Source of the DNA: Hymenobacter psoromatis
GTDB taxonomy: Bacteria > Bacteroidota > Bacteroidia > Cytophagales > Hymenobacteraceae
Direction of reading: 5' to 3'
DNA: 64,000 nt
Assembly: GCF_020012125.1 (NCBI RefSeq)
Contig: NZ_JAIFAG010000001.1
Span: 806,001 to 870,000 of the forward strand
The stretch's first letter is position 1; each line of letters starts with the position of its first letter. The translations under genes and the position numbers were made by a program. Below the pieces are notes generated by a model. That model did no database searches, had not been told where the DNA came from, and saw only the letters and a program-made list of their open reading frames with translations. Positions 24,381 to 32,064 of this stretch are shown one piece after another.

Positions 24381-24689
24381 GGGAATTCAAAAATGGAGAG
24401 AAAGAAGACGTTAAAGGGAGAGGAGAAAGACTTTTTTTAGCCGCGAATTCACTACCCCACCCCGCCGGCGCGAGTAGCCCCAGCTTGTCAGAAAGAACGC
24501 GGTAACTGCCAATGGCAAGGTAAGTGACACTACGGGTATGCTAGCAGATTTAACCGCATTTGGCCCGGTCAGTACCAACGTTTGCTGGTTTAGTAATACC
24601 TTGACAGTCAAAATTTATCGTCCCATAATGCCAAAGGCAGACTGGCGAACGCTGCGCCGGCTGATACGGGCCTATCGTGGTGGCGCTTC
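24381..24689. other. Intergenic stretch, no gene seen
   Basis: This 309-bp stretch separates the TolB-like gene from the DUF1080 gene. Short open frames on both strands lack any recognisable family or clear coding pattern. It should contain the promoter of the TolB-like gene, but I find no exact TAnnTTTG element. Confidence 0.4.
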
Positions 24690-25577
24690 CTACTTAAAAT
24701 ACCGGGTGTATTGTGCCGGTATTGCCGCCAAAGGCTTCAGCATAATGTCTTTGTAAAACACCTCGGCGGCCTCGCTTTGCAGCTGAATCTTGCCGTGGGT
24801 GAGGGGCTGGCGCTGGCCCTTAGTCACGAAGCTGGAGTGGTTGACGGCCAGCACCACGCGACCATTCACGAGGTGCACGCTCTGGCCGTTCACGTTGAGT
24901 AGCTCCAGCTCAGTCCACTCGTTGGCGGGCAGCGGGGGGGTAGGCAGCGCGTAGCAGAAGTTGCGGCCGCCGTTGCCCATTGCCACGACGGGCGCGGTCG
25001 GGTCGTAGTGCAGGGTATCCTGCACGGGCCGGGCCCGGATATCGGCCGCTGAGTTGGCGATGCACCAGTAGTCGCCCATCGAGTTACCTTTCTGGTATTC
25101 TGATACTTGAAACTCCTGGCTCAGCATCCAGCTGTGCCAGTAGTCCACGCCCGGCTCGCCCTGGCTGTCGTAGAGGATGCCGCTGTCGCGGGGCTCCTGG
25201 AGGCGGGGCGGCCACTTCTGCTGGCCCCAGCGCACCCGCAGCTTCAGGTCGTAGTTGGCGTAGTCCTGGCGCGTCACGAGGCAGCCGTAAATCTCGCCGC
25301 TGATGCGTAGCACCGGCTCGCCATTTTGCCTGCTCACCGAGAATACGTTGGCCTCATTCTTATCGTAGCCGATGGGGGGTAGGGGCTGGCCCTGGGCGTT
25401 GGTGGGCGGCAGGCCCTTGTCGCCGGGCACGTGGCGGTGGCTTTGGTAGGTGCGCCACTGGCTCAGGTTTTGGTCGAGCAGGCGCGTCCAGCCGCCGGGC
25501 GCGGGTGGGGGGGTAGGGGGCATGGCGGCACCACAAAGCAGCGCGGTGCCGAGCAGCAGTAGGGACAATTTTGGCAT
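24690..25577 (-). CDS. DUF1080 (3-keto-disaccharide hydrolase-like) protein, exported
   Basis: This 295-residue protein has a signal peptide (MPKLSLLLLGTALLCGAAMP). The body follows the DUF1080 pattern: GWTRLLDQNLSQWRTY at the start, YANYDLKLRVRWG, DSGILYDSQG, QEFQVSEYQKGNSMGDYW, NEWTELELLNVNGQSVHLVNG, and a final GKIQLQSEAAEVFYKDIMLKPL. The fold is a concanavalin-like jelly roll. Some members cleave 3-keto-glycosides, but many are only carbohydrate-binding. The gene ends in a hairpin-forming stretch (AATACCGG ... CCGGTATT at about 24698-24723) overlapping its last codons, a possible terminator. Confidence 0.88.
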   Translation of the reverse strand: MPKLSLLLLGTALLCGAAMPPTPPPAPGGWTRLLDQNLSQWRTYQSHRHVPGDKGLPPTNAQGQPLPPIGYDKNEANVFSVSRQNGEPVLRISGEIYGCLVTRQDYANYDLKLRVRWGQQKWPPRLQEPRDSGILYDSQGEPGVDYWHSWMLSQEFQVSEYQKGNSMGDYWCIANSAADIRARPVQDTLHYDPTAPVVAMGNGGRNFCYALPTPPLPANEWTELELLNVNGQSVHLVNGRVVLAVNHSSFVTKGQRQPLTHGKIQLQSEAAEVFYKDIMLKPLAAIPAQYTRYFK

Positions 25578-25622
25578 GGTGAGAAAGTGTGGAAAAAGAG
25601 GGGGTAGGGCGGTTTTTTTAAT

Positions 25623-25750
25623 AAAAGAACGTCATGCTTATCTGGCGTCCGCTTGTCGAAGCATCGCGCTCGCATCGTTGTATGATTGATTTTACTATCC
25701 CTAGCGAGATGCTTCGACAAGCGGACGCCAGATAAGCATGACGTTCTTTT
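25623..25750. repeat. Family C dispersed palindromic repeat, copy 1 (perfect 43-bp arms)
   Basis: The arm 25623-25665 starts AAAAGAACGTCATGCTTATC and is the exact reverse complement of 25708-25750, with a 42-bp centre. It lies between the DUF1080 gene start and the GntP gene end. The ends AAAAGAACGTCATGC recur in other copies (31965-32060 and, partly, 36359-36397). Perfect arms suggest a recent insertion or continued correction. Confidence 0.88.
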
Positions 25751-25765
25751 GTGAAGTCGTCACAT

Positions 25766-27094
25766 TCATATTCCCAGTAGCGGCAGCACCCAATCCAGGG
25801 CCAGCACGCCCAGCAGGCCCACCACCGACACGATGGTTTCCATCATCGACCACGAGCGAAAGGTGTCTTTCACCGACAGGCCGAAATACTCCTTAAAGAG
25901 CCAGAACCCGCCATCGTTCACGTGCGAAAACAGTAGGCTGCCCGCCCCGATGGCCAGCACCAGCAGGTTGGGATTGACGGGCGAATGCGCCAGCAGCGGC
26001 AGCATCACGCCGGCCGCCGTGAGGCCCGCCACCGTGGCCGAGCCCAGGCACACCCGAATAAAGCCCGCGATGAGCCAGCCCAGCACCAGCGGCGGCAGCC
26101 CCGTGCCGCGCAGGCTGGCGGCCAGCTCCTGGCTCACGCCGCTGGCCACCAGCACTTCCTTCAGCGCGCCCGCCCCGCCGATAATGAGCAGAATGGGCGC
26201 AATGTCGGCCACGGCCGCGCCAAATGTGCTCATAATGGCCGGCACCGCCCGCCCCTGTGCCTTGCCCAGGCTAAACGTCGCCACCACCACCGACACCAGC
26301 ATCACCACCCCAGGGTCGGCGAGCAGGGTGAGGCCCGCGCCCAGCGCCCCGCCGGTCGGCACCAGCGCCTTGGTCGCCAGCACTACCGCCAGTACCAGCA
26401 CCGGCAGCAGCGACGATAAAAAACTATTGAGCCGCCCCGGCAGCGGCCCGGCCGCCTCGGGCTCGGCCACCAGCCCCGGCCGGGGCCGCGACACAATGCC
26501 CTGGAGCGTGCGCGCATACAGCGGCCCGGCCAGCACCACGGCCGGCACCGCCACCACCAGTCCATACACGAACGTGAGGCCCAGGTTGGCGTGAAACTGC
26601 GCCACCAGCGCCGTCGGGGCCGGGTGGGGGGGTAGGAAGCCGTGCAGCACCGACAGCGCCGCCAGCATGGGCAAGCCCACGTACAGCGGCGGCAGCCGGT
26701 ACTGATACACCACCGAAAAAATGAGCGGCATCATCAGCAAAAAGCCCACGTTATAAAACAACGGAATGCCGATAATAAAGCCCGCGCCCAGCATCGTCCA
26801 CTGCACATTGGCCGGCCCGAAGGTGCTCACCATCACGCCCGCAATCTGCCGGGCCGCGCCGCTGTCGGCCACTAGCTTGCCCAGCATGGCCCCCAGCACC
26901 ACCACCAGCACCACCGAAGCCAGCGTATCGCCGAGGCCCTGCTGCACGGCGGCCAGCAGCCGGGCGGGGGGTAGGCCCAGCGCCAGCCCCGTGGGCAGCG
27001 TCACCAGCAAAAAGGCCAGAAAGGCATTCACCTTACCCCAGCTGATGAGGACAATGAGCGCCAGCACGGCCAGCAGAATAGTGAGCAGGGTCAT
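25766..27094 (-). CDS. GntP-family gluconate:H+ symporter
   Basis: This 442-residue polytopic transporter has 12 or so hydrophobic segments and the GntP signature regions: LPTGLALGLPPARLLAAVQQGLGDTLASVVLVVVLGAMLGKLVADSGAARQIA near the start, GIPLFYNVGFLLMMPLIFSV, HGFLPPHPAPTALVAQFHANLG, and SHVNDGGFWLFKEYFGLSVKDTFRSWSMMETI near the end. Members take up gluconate or related sugar acids with protons. Substrate specificity cannot be read. No gluconate kinase lies next to it, so it may act in another sugar-acid pathway. The 560-bp upstream gap holds no gene. Confidence 0.92.
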   Translation of the reverse strand: MTLLTILLAVLALIVLISWGKVNAFLAFLLVTLPTGLALGLPPARLLAAVQQGLGDTLASVVLVVVLGAMLGKLVADSGAARQIAGVMVSTFGPANVQWTMLGAGFIIGIPLFYNVGFLLMMPLIFSVVYQYRLPPLYVGLPMLAALSVLHGFLPPHPAPTALVAQFHANLGLTFVYGLVVAVPAVVLAGPLYARTLQGIVSRPRPGLVAEPEAAGPLPGRLNSFLSSLLPVLVLAVVLATKALVPTGGALGAGLTLLADPGVVMLVSVVVATFSLGKAQGRAVPAIMSTFGAAVADIAPILLIIGGAGALKEVLVASGVSQELAASLRGTGLPPLVLGWLIAGFIRVCLGSATVAGLTAAGVMLPLLAHSPVNPNLLVLAIGAGSLLFSHVNDGGFWLFKEYFGLSVKDTFRSWSMMETIVSVVGLLGVLALDWVLPLLGI

Positions 27095-27654
27095 GGAGGG
27101 GTAGGAGCTCGGGCCGGCGGGGTGCCTCGCCCGGATGCCGCCGAAAGGCCGGGGTTAAAAGTAGTCCGGCATCCCGAATACCCCGGCCGGCCGGGGCCGC
27201 CCGGCGCGGAGAACGGGGCAAGCATCGGCACCCGCGCGGGCAGGACCTGGGCCCCACGGCGGCGCAAGTACTTGACTACCAGAAAAAATAATTTGATAAA
27301 CGCCGGCTTTTACGCTACTTTTAGCCCACGGAAAAGTAGGGCTGATGGCGGTGGTAATGAAGTAGGGGGGTAGTGGATTACGGATAGCGGCTAACCAGCT
27401 GCGGAGGTGGGGTTTTCGGAGCTGATAAATCAATTTGGAATTGCAGAAACTGTGGGCCGCTGCGCCCTTCGTGCGCGCCCCGGCGGCCTTCGCGGACTAA
27501 AAAGCCGGTGGCCCACGTCTTCACATAGCTTAGCTAGTTAGTCAGTATACCAAGTGCTTATGGTAGGCTCTGGCGGCGTGCCTTCGCTCGCCCGCGCATG
27601 CCGCCCCACGCCTGCAAACGCTTTGCCCACCTTTTTTTCCTCTCTTTCTTTTCT
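27095..27654. other. Gene-free interval with an inverted repeat
   Basis: No convincing gene is present between the divergent GntP and methyltransferase-like genes. The main structure is GTGGGCC at 27452-27458 facing GGCCCAC at 27510-27516, with further GC-rich pairing between. The promoters of both genes are expected here, but none is clear. Confidence 0.4.
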
Positions 27655-28455
27655 ATGAAAACTACGCCGTTTTTAGCCGCCGCCAGCGCTTGCGCGCTGG
27701 CCTTTTGCCTGCTGGCCGCCCGGCCGGCCCAGGCCCAGCAGCCCGCCCCGGCCGAGAAGCGGGGCCTACCCCCCGTGCCCGGCCTGGGCCCCGACCCGGT
27801 GCTGCGGCCGGGGGCCACGCCGGCCGAAAAAGTAGCCTACCAGCAGGCCCTGACCGCGCAAGCCCGGCAGCGCTGGAACTACCTGCTCACCGACTCGACT
27901 ACCCGCACCCGCCTCTTCAACAACGCGCCCAACGGGCTGCTGGTCGAAACCGTGCGCGGCCTGCCGCCCGGCGCAGCCCTTGATGCCGACATGGGCGAGG
28001 GCCGCAATGCCCTCTACCTGGCCCAGCTGGGCTGGCGCGTCACGGGCGTGGACATCGCCGAAAAAGCCCTGGCCTTTGCCCAGGCCCGCGCCCAGCAGCT
28101 GAGCGTGCCTCTCACCACCGAGGTGCACGACATGGCCACCTACGACTGGGGCCAGAACAAGTGGGACCTCATCGTGCTGAGCTACGCCGGGGGCCGCGAC
28201 TACGCCGCGCGGGTGCAGCGGGCCCTGAAGCCCGGCGGCCTGGTGGTGCTCGAAGCCTTTCACATGGATGCCGCCCAGCAGCTGCACGTAGTTAACGGCG
28301 ACTACCGGGTATTCTTCAACCACGATGAGCTGAAAAAGCTCTACGGCGACGCGGGCCTGACTATCGTGCGCTACAAGGAGCCCGTGGCCCCGGCCGATTT
28401 CACCAAGCAAACCCTGCGCCTGGTGCGCCTGGTGGCCCAAAAGCCCCGGCCTTAA
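27655..28455 (+). CDS. Exported SAM-dependent methyltransferase-like protein
   Basis: This is a 266-residue class I methyltransferase fold. Motif I is LDADMGEGRNALYLA, motif II VTGVDIAEKAL, and the post-motifs are WDLIVLSYAGG and LKPGGLVVLEAF. A clear signal peptide precedes it (MKTTPFLAAASACALAFCLL, with cleavage near AQAQQ). Export of a SAM-dependent enzyme is odd because SAM is a cytosolic cofactor. Either the protein acts in the periplasm on something else or it has lost methyltransfer. The ATG at 27655 fits the signal peptide; upstream codons are leader. The substrate is unknown. Confidence 0.8.
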   Translation: MKTTPFLAAASACALAFCLLAARPAQAQQPAPAEKRGLPPVPGLGPDPVLRPGATPAEKVAYQQALTAQARQRWNYLLTDSTTRTRLFNNAPNGLLVETVRGLPPGAALDADMGEGRNALYLAQLGWRVTGVDIAEKALAFAQARAQQLSVPLTTEVHDMATYDWGQNKWDLIVLSYAGGRDYAARVQRALKPGGLVVLEAFHMDAAQQLHVVNGDYRVFFNHDELKKLYGDAGLTIVRYKEPVAPADFTKQTLRLVRLVAQKPRP

Positions 28456-28483
28456 GGAGTTGCACCCTACTTCTTTACTGGCT

Positions 28484-29941
28484 CTACGCCGTGAGCGCCG
28501 CTACTACCTCACTCAGCGCCAGCGCTTTCTCTTCGCCGGTTTTCAGAATTTTAATCTTGGCTATGCCGGCCGCCAGTTCCTCGGGGCCCAGGATGAGCAC
28601 CAGCGGAATGCCCTTGGCATCGGCGTATTTGAACTGTTTTTGCACCTTGCCAGCGTCGGGATACAGCTCGGCCGGGATGCCGGCCGCCCTCAGCTCGGCC
28701 AGCAGGGGTAGGGCCGCCCGGCCACTGGCCTGGTCGAAGTGCGTGAGCAGCACCCGCGTGGGCGTTTCGCCGGTGTCGGTAAAGAGATTGAGGCTTTCGA
28801 GGCAGTCGTAGATTCTATCGACCCCGAACGAAAACCCTACCCCCGACACGCCGGGCAGCCCGAACGCGCCTGTCAGGTTATCGTAGCGCCCGCCGCCACT
28901 CACGCTGCCCATCGCCACGTTATTAATTTTTACCTCGAAAATGCAGCCCGTGTAGTAGCTCAGCCCGCGAGCCAGGGTAGGGTCAAATTCGAGGCGGTCC
29001 CACTGCGTGAAGCCGCTGGCTTGCAATAGGTCGCGCACTTCATTCAGGGCTCTCAACCCTTCGTAACCAGAACCCGAAAGAACGAAAGATTCCGGGTCAT
29101 CCATTGCTGCACCGGGCTCAAATCCTACTGATTGCAATCCCTCGTTAACGAAGTGCATTCGCAGCCATTTCAATTTGTTCTCGTAATTCCCTTCAATCGA
29201 TAATAGTGTGAATAACACCTCAGTAGCATGTTCCGAATATCCTTTAATAAGGAGTTCGTTTGTTACTCCGTCACGTCCAATCTTATCAAGCTTATCAATT
29301 GCTACGAGTAGGTCACTTTCTTGTCCTTCACCTATTGTTTGATGAAGACCCCGTAGCACGCCCCGGTGATTGATTTTTATGGTAAAATCATCGAGTCCCA
29401 ATTCCTCAAAAACCCGGCTCATCATCAGCACTATCTCCGCCTCGCAAAGCAGCGAATCCGTGCCCACCACGTCGGCGTCGCACTGCCAGAACTCGCGGTA
29501 GCGGCCGCGCTGGGGGCGGTCGGCGCGCCACACGGGCTGCATCTGGTAGCGGCGGAAGGGGAAGGTGAGCGTGCCCCGGTTCATGGCCACGTAGCGGGCA
29601 AAGGGTACGGTGAGGTCGTAGCGCAGGCCCTTTTCGGCAATCTTGGGCAGCACGGCTTTGGGGCCGGCTTCGAGGTCGGCGGCCGTTACGAGGGGCGTGA
29701 TTTCGCCGCGCCGCTCCTTCACCAGGAAATTGCCCGAGTTCAGCACTTTAAAAAGTAGCTGGTCGCCTTCGTCGCCGTACTTGCCGGTGAGCACCGAGAG
29801 GTTTTCCAGGGTCGGGGTTTCGAGCGGGGCGTAGCCAAACAGCTCGAACGTGCGCCGGATGACGCTGAAAATATACTGGCGGCGGGCCACCTGGGCCGGT
29901 CCAAAATCGCGGGTGCCTTGCGGAATGCTGGGTTTTTCCAT
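28484..29941 (-). CDS. hisS: Histidyl-tRNA synthetase
   Basis: This 485-residue class II synthetase charges tRNA-His. Motif 1 is in the N-terminal third, motif 2 is FRRYQMQPVWRADRPQRGRYREFWQCDADVVG, and the histidine-binding motif is LARGLSYYTGCIFEV. Motif 3 is GVGFSFGVDRIYDCLE, and an HGTP anticodon-binding domain ends the protein. The ATG at 29941 is preferred over 29974 because the product then begins MEKPSIPQGTRDFGP, the family-typical start. A stretch at about 29045-29410, encoding the insertion between motif 2 and the histidine-binding motif, is sharply AT-richer than the rest. Hand counts of 60-nt lines give 22/60, 25/60 and 22/60 G+C there, against 44/60 at 29521-29580. The protein frame stays intact. 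Confidence 0.97.
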   Translation of the reverse strand: MEKPSIPQGTRDFGPAQVARRQYIFSVIRRTFELFGYAPLETPTLENLSVLTGKYGDEGDQLLFKVLNSGNFLVKERRGEITPLVTAADLEAGPKAVLPKIAEKGLRYDLTVPFARYVAMNRGTLTFPFRRYQMQPVWRADRPQRGRYREFWQCDADVVGTDSLLCEAEIVLMMSRVFEELGLDDFTIKINHRGVLRGLHQTIGEGQESDLLVAIDKLDKIGRDGVTNELLIKGYSEHATEVLFTLLSIEGNYENKLKWLRMHFVNEGLQSVGFEPGAAMDDPESFVLSGSGYEGLRALNEVRDLLQASGFTQWDRLEFDPTLARGLSYYTGCIFEVKINNVAMGSVSGGGRYDNLTGAFGLPGVSGVGFSFGVDRIYDCLESLNLFTDTGETPTRVLLTHFDQASGRAALPLLAELRAAGIPAELYPDAGKVQKQFKYADAKGIPLVLILGPEELAAGIAKIKILKTGEEKALALSEVVAALTA

Positions 29942-30050
29942 GTCGGCCGCAAAGGTAGGTTTTGCGGGGAGCACTGAACGGGCCGGGGTGACTCAATGAC
30001 TGCGAAGGCCAACCCTACGTATGCGGCTCACTGCTCACTTGCACTTTCTT

Positions 30051-30929
30051 ATGCCCCGTTTCTACGTCTGCCTGGCCTGGCTGCTGGCCCTGGCCGGCCC
30101 CGCCGCCGCCCAAAATACCAAGCTGCTCAACGATACCCTGCGCCACAAGGAGCAGTATAATCTGTTTAACCCTACCCCCCGCAACTACATGCGGCCGATG
30201 GTGCCCGACCGCCCCGGCATCACCGAAAGCCCGTATTCGGTCGATGCGGGCCACTTTCAATACGAAACCGACGTGCTGCGCCTGCTCACCCGGCGCGAGG
30301 ACCTTACCCACGGCCACGACTGGTACGTGAATCATTTTCTGGCCAAAGTTGGCCTCACCGACCGCACCGATTTTCAGGTGGCGCTAGATATGTTCACCTA
30401 TTCGCACAACTTCGACGACAGCCAGGTGGGCCAGAACCCGTTCAACCAAAACCAGCTCGCGCGGGGTGTGGGCGACGTAACGCTGCGCCTCAAGCATACG
30501 CTGCTGGGCGACGACGACAGCCGCGGCGCGCTGGGCCTCATCGCCTACGTGCAGCTGCCCACCGGCGGCGCGGTGGGCGATGGCGGCTACGAGCCCGGCC
30601 TCACCCTGACCGGCGTGTTTCAATGCACCCAGAAATGGAGCGTGGGCGGCCAGGTAGCCAGTAATTTCTACTACGACCCCGAGGCCGGGCAGCATTTCTA
30701 CCAGCTCACACCTACCGTCACCACCGACTACCAGTTTACGAAAGTCGTGCAGGCCTTCGTGGAACTGGTGGGCTACTGGGACACCCGGCAGGCCGCCTGG
30801 CGCAGCTCCGTCAACCTGGGTCCGCAGCTGGATATATCGGATAACGTGCAGCTCGATTTTGGCACCCACCTGCCCATCACGCACTCTGTGGATAGGGAGT
30901 ATTTTTTGGGCATCAGCTTCCGGCGGTAA
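30051..30929 (+). CDS. Outer-membrane transporter-like protein (Phenol_MetA_deg type)
   Basis: The product is 292 residues with a signal peptide (MPRFYVCLAWLLALAGPAAA, cleavage near AAAQN). The body has alternating amphipathic strands typical of an outer-membrane beta barrel and resembles the MetA-pathway phenol degradation-like (PF13557) group: DRPGITESPYSVDAGHFQYETD near the start, and PQLDISDNVQLDFGTHLPITHSVDREYFLGISFRR at the end. The C-terminal residues are hydrophobic/aromatic plus basic, as expected for barrels. The substrate is unknown. It is divergent from hisS with a 110-bp gap. Confidence 0.75.
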   Translation: MPRFYVCLAWLLALAGPAAAQNTKLLNDTLRHKEQYNLFNPTPRNYMRPMVPDRPGITESPYSVDAGHFQYETDVLRLLTRREDLTHGHDWYVNHFLAKVGLTDRTDFQVALDMFTYSHNFDDSQVGQNPFNQNQLARGVGDVTLRLKHTLLGDDDSRGALGLIAYVQLPTGGAVGDGGYEPGLTLTGVFQCTQKWSVGGQVASNFYYDPEAGQHFYQLTPTVTTDYQFTKVVQAFVELVGYWDTRQAAWRSSVNLGPQLDISDNVQLDFGTHLPITHSVDREYFLGISFRR

Positions 30930-31064
30930 GCCAGCGTTCCAGGCGTAAGCTCGTTATTGAAAAAAACGCAACACCCCGCCGCCACCCACCGCCCTATAAG
31001 GTTTCGCGCCAGGCGGCGGGCAGCAGCAGAGTGCTGCGCTTCAGTGGGTTAGCCGCCGGGGCGG

Positions 31065-31904
31065 TTAGTTGCGGGCCAGGGTGGGGGTAGAGGCCGGCAG
31101 TTCGGCGCGACTCATCACCACCAGCACCCGCTCGCCGGCCTGGGCGCGGGCCAGCAGCTTGCCCTGCACCTGCTGCTCGCGGTAGGCCAGCACGGCGGCG
31201 TTCACCTCACGCAGGAAGGCATTATCGGAGTTAGCTGCGGCCTGGGGTATGAACCAGTCGGCCGGGGCCTGCCACCACTGGGGGCTGGCGGGGCAGTAGC
31301 GGCGGTAGGCGGCGGCCAGCTCGGCCTCGGTGCGGATAACCTGCGCCGTGCCGGGCAAAAACTGCGGACTATTGGCGAGGAACTGGCGCATAGCGCGCTT
31401 GGTGAGCGCGGCCGAGGCGCCGGTGCGCGCCTGGAAGCGTTGGGTTTCGCGCAGCAGGTAGTACAGCTTCAGGCGCTCGGGGTCCAGCTTGGTTTGGAGG
31501 AAGGCATACTCGGCCAGCGGGTCGTCGAGGCGCTCGGTGGGCACCTGGTACTGCCGAGCCAGGAAGCGGGCGTAGCCGGCCTCGCCCAGCCGGGCAATGG
31601 TGGCCGCCTCGGTACTGTCGAGGCCGCCGTCGGGGTTTTGATAGAATACCACCGTGGGCCGGCTGGCCGCAAATACCTGCCGCATTTGGGCAAACTGCGC
31701 ATCGGCGGCATCGTGCGAGCACACCGTGCCGAAGTACGTGATGCTGCCCCCGCCGGCCACGCTGCGGGTGTGGCTGGCCGGCACCAGGGGGGTAGGGCGC
31801 AGGCTCAGGGCCAGCCCGCTACCCGGCGCAGCGGCCAGCGTTTGGGCGAAAGAAGGAGTGGCGGGCAACAGGGCCACGGCGAGCAACAAGGCAATAGTTT
31901 TCAC
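31065..31904 (-). CDS. Exported hypothetical protein, possibly TraB/GumN-like
   Basis: From a GTG at 31902-31904 it encodes 279 residues with a signal peptide (M/V-KTIALLLAVALLPATPSFA). The upstream ATG at 31952 would put a basic, non-signal stretch before it. The middle resembles TraB/GumN family proteins in having ITYFGTVCSHDAADAQFAQM followed by a glycine/arginine-rich helical region (GEAGYARFLARQYQ). The family's function in bacteria is unclear; metal-dependent hydrolases are suggested. The assignment is a guess from pattern, not a firm match. It lies between a barrel gene and the family C repeat next to a TonB receptor gene. Confidence 0.5.
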   Translation of the reverse strand: MKTIALLLAVALLPATPSFAQTLAAAPGSGLALSLRPTPLVPASHTRSVAGGGSITYFGTVCSHDAADAQFAQMRQVFAASRPTVVFYQNPDGGLDSTEAATIARLGEAGYARFLARQYQVPTERLDDPLAEYAFLQTKLDPERLKLYYLLRETQRFQARTGASAALTKRAMRQFLANSPQFLPGTAQVIRTEAELAAAYRRYCPASPQWWQAPADWFIPQAAANSDNAFLREVNAAVLAYREQQVQGKLLARAQAGERVLVVMSRAELPASTPTLARN

Positions 31905-31964
31905 GTAAGGAATTGAAAAAGAGTGATGAGAAAAATACGTCTTGAATAACAAGTAGTTAGGTTA

Positions 31965-32060
31965 TCATGCTGAGCTTGCCGAAGCATCTTGCTCGCATTA
32001 TGAGGGCCGTTCAACGACGTGAGCGAGATGCTTCGGCAAGCTCAGCATGACGTTCTTTTA
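31965..32060. repeat. Family C dispersed palindromic repeat, copy 2
   Basis: Arms at 31965-31989 and 32026-32050 are exact reverse complements of 25 bp (starting TCATGCTGAGCTTGCC), followed by ACGTTCTTTTA, as in copy 1. Its sequence between the conserved ends differs from copy 1, so this is a related subtype. It sits between the end of the TonB receptor gene and the start of the 31904 gene. Confidence 0.85.
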
Positions 32061-32064
32061 GACC

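Noticed and set aside
24411..24756. Short frames in the TolB-DUF1080 gap
   Set aside because: Two overlapping frames on opposite strands show no domain, no clear codon bias and no promoter.
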